From the NCBI GenBank assembly GCA_965247975.1, contig OZ252050.1, positions 372,001-436,000 on the forward strand: a stretch of 64,000 nucleotides of DNA, in the 5' to 3' direction. Below, one piece after another: positions 1 through 7,671 of this stretch. Under the pieces are notes generated by a model. The model was given only the letters and a program-made list of their open reading frames with translations, searched no databases and had not been told where the DNA came from. The position numbers were made by a program, and so were the translations under genes. Within the stretch, counting starts at the first letter, position 1, and the number at the start of each line of letters is the position of its first letter. Source of the stretch: Taishania sp965247975 (GTDB taxonomy: Bacteria > Bacteroidota > Bacteroidia > Flavobacteriales_D > Crocinitomicaceae).

Positions 1-3000
1 TCGTATCAACATAATTATGAATTGGCTTATCTTTTACAATATCCTTTTCGATGGTAAATTTACCAGAATTTCCATCTTCTCGAAGCGTGTATGCCGACAC
101 GACAAGATTTTTTGGCACATAATTCTCCATTCTTCTTACCTCGATCAAATCGTTATGTTTCGCAGGATCAATTCCCATCGCAGTCAATTCTGGTGGTGTA
201 GGAATACTCACGTTGTAAAGTGGTCCTATTTTAACGATGTATTTTATCACCGTTCCGGCTGAAACCGCAATCTTCACAGTGTTTTCAACATTCAAAAGAT
301 GGGCCTTATTTCCTTCTACAGAGAGTGGAGTTAGATTTTTATACTCTCCAGGACCATGCACATTATGATTAAGCATGTGACCTTTTACGTAGTATGACGT
401 TCCACCATTTCTTCGTTTGTTAAGTAAATCATAGACAGTGTGTTTTGCAGTAGTTGGAACTGAACCATGAGGTCCTTTCGTTGTCAATATTTCAACTGTC
501 ATACCTGATGAAAGCAAATCTGGTGGGCCAGACATGGCACTATACTTAGGTTCGGTAGTCTCGGGCAAATCACTTACGCGTTCAAAGAGAACTTTCGTAA
601 TCGGCACAAGTTTTTCTACTTCGACATCAATCTTTTTAGCTTTTTGTTCATTGAACGCATCCCGATCAGCTTCTGTCGAACCATCGGCTGCTCTGCTTGC
701 AATAAGCTTCTCTATCTCATTTAGAAGTGGTTTCGACGCACTGATAGCCTTCGCTGCTTCTTCAGGGTTTTTATGTCCCGTGAGATCTATTCCTTCTATA
801 AATGCACGATAGTTTCCTGGATTTTCGTTTTCTAATTTTAATATTAAATCTTCTCCAACTTTTTCGAGGTATAATCTTCGTTTTTCACCAGAATTAAAGT
901 TGACGAAAGCCTGAACTAGTGCAATGTCAAACTCGCTTTTACCTTCTCCAAAAATTTCAAATAATTCTGTCAATGCAAACTTTAGTTTGTCTTGATGTAT
1001 TTCTAGGTCATTATCAGCGTCATTTGCTTGTTTTGACAATGGTGCATCTGCTGGATTCGTCTCAAGCTTTACCTTTAACTGATTGGCTAGTACTGCCGCT
1101 TTGTAGGTCAAATCATACAGTCCTTTGGTTGAATTGATAAGCGTCGATGCATTTCCACGTTGACCTTCTTCTAGTGCTGGAAGTGCCTTTGTCCAGTTCG
1201 CTAATTTTTCAGAAACAGACATTTCAATACTTGCGACAATTACTTCTACGGTCATTCCTGAAACTCGAATCCAAGATCGGTGATTGTCCTTGCCTGCGGT
1301 AAACTTGGTTAACTTCCCAACTTCCCCATCGCCCTTTTCTAATGGCACATTTTCGTTTTCTGCGGATTTCTTCGCTTTCCCCTTCTCCGTCTCGCTCTTG
1401 TCCCCAATATCAATAAAATAATCCCACGTAGCGCCGCCATCAACAACACGCGCTTCTTCTACAACAGGATGTGTTTTTTGCCAATCAGTAATTAATTGTT
1501 TTGCCTCTTCTTCAGTAACTGTTCCTTCCTTACCACCTGCCTTGGCGTTTCTAAGTTTGAGGTCATCCATTGCAGCTTTCAATAATTTATAGCGCTCAGC
1601 GGCACTCATCATTGGGATTTCAAGGATGTGTTTGCTATTGTCTTGTTTGGCATGTTTTACAAACACTTCGCCGATATCACCGCTGTCTGTTGCTTTAATT
1701 TGGTCAAGACCATATTTTGCTTTTACTTTTTCCGCTTTGGCTTTTACCACAGCAAATGTAGGTTTTGGTTCAGCTTTTTCGAGTTTTGCCATTTCGTCCA
1801 ATGCCCGCATGTATTTCTGCTCATCAGGTAATTTTTTCAAGTCCTCTTTTTCCTTACCAGTATCTGGAAGGCCTTTACCGTCTTTTGTTTCTGGAGTTTC
1901 TTGATGACCAGCAGGTTTGTTTCCGTCCACCCATTCACCGGGTTTTTCTTCGTCAGATTTTCCAAGTTTTCTTGGTGGTGGATCTGCCATGATATCCGAA
2001 GTAAATTTGTTTGCATCGAATTCCACAGGTGAGAATTTCAATTCTGGAATTTCAGGGGATCCAACGAGCCAATCCATATCAGCACCAATTCCCATGCTAT
2101 CGCCAATTGGGTATTGTACTTCTCCAAATGGAAATTCTTCCCTTCCATCAGGGGCAGGTGACCACCATGGACTATCTATTTCGAAAAATAAAGCACCAGA
2201 AAGCTGCATGAATAATTGTGCTGCTGCTTCAAAATGGCCTTTCAATCGTGTTTCGCCCATTTTTCCGCCTTCAGGAGCAGCTTGTTCTTTGTATGCAAGG
2301 GTAGGAGTGGCCTCGGCATAGGCGCGCAATCCAGCAGCTGCGGTAACATTCACACCAGCTTTTACATCATGACCAAGGATAGTGACGCCAACTCCAGCTT
2401 CTGCTTCAAGTCCTAAGATTGCAAATGCATTTATACTTAATGTACCTGTAATTTCAAATTCTTGTAAAACGCTTGGATCGGTAGAATACGTTCCTTTAAA
2501 TCCAACATTTTTCAATACCAAAGGACCAAATCCTGCATTCATAAACATTCCAATGCTTGCGAACAGGAATACTTGACCCACGAGTGGAATTCCGTATCCA
2601 GCGCGAATTTCTACTTTGAAAATATCGACCTTTTTACCGCGTTGTTCCATTAATTCCACTTCCTGTGGCACGGTAATTTCTCCAACAATGGTTACGTGTC
2701 CTTCGGCATCGATTCCAACTTTTGCCGTTCCCGATAACCATGGAGTAATGTTTGCAGTGATTTCGCCCCAACCTGCCAATACTTGATTTCCTTTCGATTT
2801 AGGAGTTGGAGCGGCTGGAGCAGCAGCTTGTTCGTTTTCTGCATCCATGGTTTCCACACCAAGAGCGGCATGCATTAGTTGTCGCGAACGCTCTGCGTCT
2901 GTCACTAAGAATGTGATTTCTCCAGAAAATTTTTCAGATTGAATTCTTCCAGTCCCTTGAATAGTTACTGCACCATTGATGTATTCAACATGTAGCTTAG

Positions 3001-4969
3001 CGTTCACGTTAGCTATGTCTGCTTCAATGTCAGCTGAACCGCTAAATGAACCGTCTTCTGCCCGTGCTATCATAAATTCGCCACTGGCAAGTCCAGCTAC
3101 ATTGATGTTTGCATTCACATTGAAGGTAAACACATCACCGGTAATACCAAGACCCCCGCCTGCTTCGAGGTACCCGTCCACAACTGTTTTCATTGCTCCA
3201 ACTTGGAAGACAAGTCGTCCAGCGGAAAATTCATTCACATAACCATCGGCGATTGTTATTCGAGAGACTCCCAAGAAGCCCATTTTGTCCAATTTACTGT
3301 TTAAACCATCGAGGAATCCTTTTGCTTGCCCTAACGGTTTAGCTCCCTGAATAGAAACACTTAAATATCCTGTAGTAATTTGCTCATCTCCGAAATTATT
3401 GAGGACAAGAACTGGCTCTATACCTGCCTCTCTCAGTGGTTGTAAAAAATTCCATCCTTTGATTTTTAGGAAATTATTTTTTGTTTGTTTGTTAATTTCA
3501 TACTTCGCTAATTCGCCAGCATCAGTTCCCTTCTTTCGGCTTATACCAATTGTCCCATAGAAGCGTTCTCCTATTTTTACGTCAACATCAATTGGTTTTT
3601 TCTTCTTTTCATATTCTGCATCCAAATAAATAGCCCATTCGTTTGTAATATTTAGACGATGGGTGATATCGAGTGGGGTAGTAGGTTTTAATATTGGTGC
3701 TGCCGCTGGAACCGGTGCACCTTGAGCTTTTTGAACAGCAGGTTGTGTCGAAGCGCCTTGTTGAACTGTGTGGGTCAATTCATGAGCCAATAGATGTTGA
3801 CCACTTTTAGTTGTTGGATTGTATTTTCCTTCGTTGAAATAAATATCATTGCCATTCGTGAAGGCTTGAGCTCCAAGTTCTTTGTTCATTTGAACAGCAT
3901 TCGAATCATTATGTATTTTAACTCCGCTGAAATCGGTTCCAAATCCAGATTCCATTTGATTTTTTGTAGTTGGGTCCATCGAACTTCCACCGCCTTTTGA
4001 GCGAGCAAGATTTTGTTCAAGTGCCGATGTGTTGCTTCCAGTTTCATCGCTCTTTTTCTGAACTTCATTTTCTTCTTTTTGCTGAACTTCCTCGTCTGCT
4101 TTTTGTTGAATTACATCGATTTTTCGTTGAATTTTTTGATCTACAGTTCTATCGGAATCTAATTTTGCTTGAATATCAGATTCCTCTTTTTGTTGTATTG
4201 GTTCTTCCTCGGTTTTCTCTTGGATTTCTTCTTCTTGTTTTTCTTGAACTTCCTCGTCTGCTTTTTGTTGAATTACATCAATTTTTCGTTGAATTTTTTG
4301 ATCTACAGCTCTGTCTGAATCTAATTTTGGTTGAATATCAGATTCCTCTTTTTGTTGAATGGGCTCTTCCTCTGTTGCTTTTGTTTGTATTGGTTCTTCC
4401 TCGGTTTTCTCTTGGATTTCTTCTTCTTGCTTTTCTTGAACTTCCTCGTCTGCTTTTTGTTGAATTACATCGATTTTTCGTTGAATTTTTTGATCAGTTG
4501 TTCTGTCTGAATCTAATTTTGGTTGAATATCAGATTCCTCTTTTTGTTGAATCGGCTCTTCCTCTGTTACTTTTGTTTGTATTGGTTCTTCCTTGGTTTT
4601 CTCTTGGATTTCTTCTTCTTGTTTTTCTTGAACTTCCTCGTCTGCTTTTTCTTGGATTTCTTCTTCTTTTCGTTGCACTAAAGGAGTGATTTCATGAAGC
4701 AGAGATTTCTCTTGAATTTGTTCATCCACGGCTTGTTTTTGAACTTCTTGCTCCTCATTTCCTTTCTTTTGAATGTTAGATTTTGGCGGAATAAAGGCTT
4801 CTGAACCAAGTAATCCTGTTTTGTTAACGACTTTGTCAGCCATTCGGTCTGCCTCACGTTCATATTTATCGTCAGATTTGCCAATGTTTAATTTTGCTTG
4901 CACACCAAGAAAGGAGTTCGTAGTTGAACTCGCATGATTGGAAGTATTTGATGTGCGGGGTTTAAACAT
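1..4969 (-). CDS. Giant DUF4157 protein, putative eCIS effector/cargo (3' end beyond window)
   Basis: The frame is open for 1656 codons from the ATG at 4967-4969 to the left edge, so the C-terminus is missing. Residues about 24-45 carry the K-x-Y-E-x-E-A-D-x-x-A-D motif that precedes DUF4157. Residues about 95-315 are Glu/Gln/Lys-rich repeats. A DUF4157 domain with HELTH at 396-400 follows, the putative zinc-peptidase HExxH signature. The middle (about 420-950) is a long beta-rich section of unknown role with Gly/Ala-rich strands. Near residue 1530 is a G-H-M-L-N-H-N-V-H-G-P-G-E stretch followed by K-N-L-T-P, which resembles His/Asn motifs of DNA/RNA non-specific nuclease toxin ends. DUF4157 proteins are known eCIS-associated cargo; the toxin role here is inferred. 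It starts 33 nt after the Lgt-like gene in the same operon. Confidence 0.8.
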   Translation of the reverse strand, partial: MFKPRTSNTSNHASSTTNSFLGVQAKLNIGKSDDKYEREADRMADKVVNKTGLLGSEAFIPPKSNIQKKGNEEQEVQKQAVDEQIQEKSLLHEITPLVQRKEEEIQEKADEEVQEKQEEEIQEKTKEEPIQTKVTEEEPIQQKEESDIQPKLDSDRTTDQKIQRKIDVIQQKADEEVQEKQEEEIQEKTEEEPIQTKATEEEPIQQKEESDIQPKLDSDRAVDQKIQRKIDVIQQKADEEVQEKQEEEIQEKTEEEPIQQKEESDIQAKLDSDRTVDQKIQRKIDVIQQKADEEVQQKEENEVQKKSDETGSNTSALEQNLARSKGGGSSMDPTTKNQMESGFGTDFSGVKIHNDSNAVQMNKELGAQAFTNGNDIYFNEGKYNPTTKSGQHLLAHELTHTVQQGASTQPAVQKAQGAPVPAAAPILKPTTPLDITHRLNITNEWAIYLDAEYEKKKKPIDVDVKIGERFYGTIGISRKKGTDAGELAKYEINKQTKNNFLKIKGWNFLQPLREAGIEPVLVLNNFGDEQITTGYLSVSIQGAKPLGQAKGFLDGLNSKLDKMGFLGVSRITIADGYVNEFSAGRLVFQVGAMKTVVDGYLEAGGGLGITGDVFTFNVNANINVAGLASGEFMIARAEDGSFSGSADIEADIANVNAKLHVEYINGAVTIQGTGRIQSEKFSGEITFLVTDAERSRQLMHAALGVETMDAENEQAAAPAAPTPKSKGNQVLAGWGEITANITPWLSGTAKVGIDAEGHVTIVGEITVPQEVELMEQRGKKVDIFKVEIRAGYGIPLVGQVFLFASIGMFMNAGFGPLVLKNVGFKGTYSTDPSVLQEFEITGTLSINAFAILGLEAEAGVGVTILGHDVKAGVNVTAAAGLRAYAEATPTLAYKEQAAPEGGKMGETRLKGHFEAAAQLFMQLSGALFFEIDSPWWSPAPDGREEFPFGEVQYPIGDSMGIGADMDWLVGSPEIPELKFSPVEFDANKFTSDIMADPPPRKLGKSDEEKPGEWVDGNKPAGHQETPETKDGKGLPDTGKEKEDLKKLPDEQKYMRALDEMAKLEKAEPKPTFAVVKAKAEKVKAKYGLDQIKATDSGDIGEVFVKHAKQDNSKHILEIPMMSAAERYKLLKAAMDDLKLRNAKAGGKEGTVTEEEAKQLITDWQKTHPVVEEARVVDGGATWDYFIDIGDKSETEKGKAKKSAENENVPLEKGDGEVGKLTKFTAGKDNHRSWIRVSGMTVEVIVASIEMSVSEKLANWTKALPALEEGQRGNASTLINSTKGLYDLTYKAAVLANQLKVKLETNPADAPLSKQANDADNDLEIHQDKLKFALTELFEIFGEGKSEFDIALVQAFVNFNSGEKRRLYLEKVGEDLILKLENENPGNYRAFIEGIDLTGHKNPEEAAKAISASKPLLNEIEKLIASRAADGSTEADRDAFNEQKAKKIDVEVEKLVPITKVLFERVSDLPETTEPKYSAMSGPPDLLSSGMTVEILTTKGPHGSVPTTAKHTVYDLLNKRRNGGTSYYVKGHMLNHNVHGPGEYKNLTPLSVEGNKAHLLNVENTVKIAVSAGTVIKYIVKIGPLYNVSIPTPPELTAMGIDPAKHNDLIEVRRMENYVPKNLVVSAYTLREDGNSGKFTIEKDIVKDKPIHNYVDT
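4087..4645 (-). repeat. In-frame tandem repeat inside the DUF4157 gene (192/192/162 bp units)
   Basis: A recurring anchor encoding D-E-E-V-Q lies at 4087, 4249, 4441 and 4633, giving periods of 162, 192 and 192 bp (54, 64 and 64 residues). The shorter unit lacks a 10-residue block. Units are nearly identical and rich in E-x-I/V-Q-x-K steps, so they probably form an extended or coiled linker between the N-terminal motif and the DUF4157 domain. Near-identity suggests recent expansion and possible copy-number variation. Confidence 0.85.
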
Positions 4970-5002
4970 TTTTTTAATATAATTATCGTGCTTGAAAGGG
5001 GT

Positions 5003-6064
5003 TTAACTTTGAACTTTTTGAGTTAAATGAAAAATACTTTGGTTTTTGCTTTTTGTCAATTCATTGTCTTTTGGAATTCGTCCCATGATTTTTAGAAATT
5101 CTTGAATTTGTAAAATTTGCGATGTTTTCAAATTCTTTTTTTTATTAGAAAAAGAAAGATGAAACGGATTTTGGGTATAAGCAAGTTTCCAACCAAATTT
5201 CAAATTTATACTCATTAATTGGCTAGAATTTACACTTTTTAGTTGGTCAAATCCTTCTAAAATTTGATTTAACTCAATTGATCTGATATTTTCTTTTCCA
5301 ATTATTATGCGTATCACACTAACGGCTATTAATACTAAAAAAGTGCCGATTAAATAGAGATTTATGGGGAGAAAATCGATTAGCATTAATACACTAATAC
5401 TTCCAAGTAATAGGGCGGAAATCAATTGTGTTTCGTAAAAACCCAACCAGTGCGGTCTGCCAGAATCACCTCTAAACCATTCCAAAATAAAGCGCATTAG
5501 TGCAAGATTTGATATTGTTATCATAAATGATGTTCCTGGGGTTATTTCATAATACTGTAGTGTTAAAATGATCGAAGCATTAATAATGTGCAAAGTAATT
5601 TCCATGAGCTGCGTTGGATAGATTTGAGTGCTTTTATTGCTTTGATTTATGAAGTGCCTCGTATTAATGTTCCTCCAAATTGATTTTTCTGATACTATTT
5701 TTCCATGACAGCATCCCACTTGAATACAACCAAAACGTGCAAAAGCAAGTGTAATTGAAGCAAGAAGCATTGAGCAGTCTAAATAAAACCAAACATTATT
5801 GGATTTCCGAAATGTGATGAATGCTATGACTAACATGATTAGAAAATAGTGGTATTGAGAATAAGTTTCAACGCCAAGAACAACTTTTCTACCAAAAGCA
5901 AAAACAATAAATGCTAGTAATGTGTTCACAATGAATAGCACAAACATGGAGGTACTTTTTTCATTAAAAAAAACTACGAATAGACAAACGAGGCTACTAA
6001 TCAAGATACCAAACATACCTGCGCTTAAGAACTTATTTTTTAATATGTAATTTCTTATTTTCAT
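5003..6064 (-). CDS. Lgt-like (prolipoprotein diacylglyceryl transferase family) membrane protein
   Basis: A 353-aa polytopic membrane protein with about seven hydrophobic segments in the first 250 residues. Three blocks match the Lgt family of inner-membrane enzymes that move diacylglycerol from phosphatidylglycerol to the lipobox Cys of prolipoproteins: A-R-F-G-C-x-x-x-G-C-C-H-G near residues 107-119, Y-P-T-Q-L-M-E near 146, and R-F-I-L-E-W-F-R-G-D-S-G-R-P near 190. The 100-residue C-terminal tail is hydrophilic and not typical of Lgt. It sits in the eCIS operon, 8 nt after the 142-aa gene, two genes downstream of a lipoprotein. It is probably a specialised paralogue rather than the housekeeping lgt, but activity is not provable from sequence. 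Confidence 0.65.
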   Translation of the reverse strand: MKIRNYILKNKFLSAGMFGILISSLVCLFVVFFNEKSTSMFVLFIVNTLLAFIVFAFGRKVVLGVETYSQYHYFLIMLVIAFITFRKSNNVWFYLDCSMLLASITLAFARFGCIQVGCCHGKIVSEKSIWRNINTRHFINQSNKSTQIYPTQLMEITLHIINASIILTLQYYEITPGTSFMITISNLALMRFILEWFRGDSGRPHWLGFYETQLISALLLGSISVLMLIDFLPINLYLIGTFLVLIAVSVIRIIIGKENIRSIELNQILEGFDQLKSVNSSQLMSINLKFGWKLAYTQNPFHLSFSNKKKNLKTSQILQIQEFLKIMGRIPKDNELTKSKNQSIFHLTQKVQS

Positions 6065-6072
6065 TTACTTTT

Positions 6073-6501
6073 TCAATATTGACTGTAATAATTTTGATCT
6101 ATATTTTGAATTAAATGTAATATGGTCTGTCGCTTGAACACTGTTTTGGTTCCAGCAGTACCATCCATATGATGGTTTATAAGTCGTGCGGACCCAAAAT
6201 TTAGGTAGTGATGATCTTTCGAAATGACAAAATATTCTGTGTATCCTTGACTAATTTTTTTTTTGCTACAGCTCTGTTTTTCGAAATTGAATTCTTCTCT
6301 AAAGAAATTGTTAAAGAGATAAACTACACTAACGTTGTGTGACACGACAGAACATACCACGCACCAAAAAAGCACTTTCAGCTGGTCAACTTGCATAATT
6401 AATGACCAAAGCAGTCCACAAGAAAGATTAATACCTATCCAATCGAAGAGCTGGTAGGAACTCAAGTGTATTCTATCGGAATATGTTGTGTAGCTTGGCA
6501 T
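6073..6501 (-). CDS. Unknown 142-aa protein, probable membrane anchor
   Basis: I do not recognise this family. Two hydrophobic stretches near residues 20-40 and 42-65 could span the membrane; the rest is polar, with an H-H-Y-L-N-F-G motif and a His-rich L-I-N-H-H-M-D-G segment. It begins directly after the stop of the LRR lipoprotein gene and is followed 8 nt later by the Lgt-like gene, so it is almost surely co-transcribed. Position among cargo genes suggests an accessory or immunity role, which is inference only. Confidence 0.6.
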   Translation of the reverse strand: MPSYTTYSDRIHLSSYQLFDWIGINLSCGLLWSLIMQVDQLKVLFWCVVCSVVSHNVSVVYLFNNFFREEFNFEKQSCSKKKISQGYTEYFVISKDHHYLNFGSARLINHHMDGTAGTKTVFKRQTILHLIQNIDQNYYSQY

Positions 6502-7671
6502 CTATCGAATAATGAATTTAGGGTTATAAGAATCATTTTTAGGTAATGAAGACAAAACGATTCTCTTCGCCTGAATGGACTCTATTCCAGAATAGTCGAA
6601 TGGATTCTCAGAAAGATCAATAAGCTCATACTTTTTTTGAGGGAGCAACGGCAGTTCAACTAATTTGTTATTCTCCAGAAACAAGTAATCTAGGTGAAGT
6701 AACTTTCGTAAATCAACCTTTATTAACATATTTCCAGAAAGGTCGAGATACATGAGCGTTGAAAATTGTTTCGCATCAAACTCTCTTAATTCGTTATTAC
6801 TTAAATCAAGAGATTTAAGTTTTGAAAGTTTCTTAAAAACTTCACCCGTAGAGCGAATATTATTTCCACTCAAATCTAGGTACTCCAGATTAGGAAAGTT
6901 CAGAATTTCAAGCGGAATCGTGCTTAAATCTCGACGGCTCAGGTCCAGATATTTTACTTTGAATCTATCGCTCTCTTCCAAATTGAGATTGTCGTAGAGG
7001 TCATACTTTTCCGAACTAGCTCTTACCTTTGCGTAGGAATAGTATTGGATATTCAATGTGTCTAAATTAAGCGAATCGAGGGCATTGAGGGTTACGCTAT
7101 CTAATTTCCCTGGTAATATCAAATGATCTAAGGCTGGCAGCTCATTTACTATGGAAACAGGAATTGTTCGAAGGAGGTTAGCACTAATATCAATTCGTTC
7201 AAGTTTTTTTAGTTTACCTAATTGAACAGGAAAGGACGTGATTAAGTTGCCTTCAAGGTTCAGTTCTCGCAATTCGTTCATCCCTTGAATTTCAATTGGA
7301 ATACGGCTAATAAAATTATTCGTCAAATCAAGAACGTGTAGATTGTCCATTTTACAAATTCCTTTAGGGAATTCCGTCAATTCATTATTCAGCACAGCCA
7401 AATATGACAGTTTTTCTAAACAGGAAATATTATCCGGTATTTGTGTAAGTTGGTTATGGGAAAGATCTAGAAATTTCAGATTTTTCATTTTCAGAATTTC
7501 AATTGGGAATTTGGTTAATTTCTGATTACTAAGGTCAAGAGAAATAACATGGTCCTTGTTGGCGATTGCTTCGGATAAGTCGTTCGTTTCCATGGACTTC
7601 GATTCATCTTGTGAACAACCGAATGTAAGTGTTAAGCTTAACGAAAACAATATGATTCTATATTTCATCAT
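6502..7671 (-). CDS. Leucine-rich-repeat lipoprotein
   Basis: A 389-aa protein with a lipoprotein signal peptide: basic start, hydrophobic core and an L-T-F-G-C lipobox with Cys at residue 19. The mature part is built of about a dozen LRRs of 22-23 residues (L-x-x-L-D-L-S-x-N-x-L/I-x-x-I-P), in two blocks broken near residues 190-235. LRR solenoids bind proteins. The start codon overlaps the stop of the DUF4157/transglycosylase gene by 4 nt (ATGA type), implying translational coupling. Inferred role: periplasmic or surface partner of that protein, possibly immunity or an adhesion factor. Confidence 0.8.
   Translation of the reverse strand: MMKYRIILFSLSLTLTFGCSQDESKSMETNDLSEAIANKDHVISLDLSNQKLTKFPIEILKMKNLKFLDLSHNQLTQIPDNISCLEKLSYLAVLNNELTEFPKGICKMDNLHVLDLTNNFISRIPIEIQGMNELRELNLEGNLITSFPVQLGKLKKLERIDISANLLRTIPVSIVNELPALDHLILPGKLDSVTLNALDSLNLDTLNIQYYSYAKVRASSEKYDLYDNLNLEESDRFKVKYLDLSRRDLSTIPLEILNFPNLEYLDLSGNNIRSTGEVFKKLSKLKSLDLSNNELREFDAKQFSTLMYLDLSGNMLIKVDLRKLLHLDYLFLENNKLVELPLLPQKKYELIDLSENPFDYSGIESIQAKRIVLSSLPKNDSYNPKFIIR

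Noticed and set aside
3970..4689. 239-aa Leu/Phe-rich plus-strand frame
   Set aside because: Antisense to the E/Q/K repeats of the DUF4157 gene; its repeats are the mirror of that gene and it shows no own start context or family.
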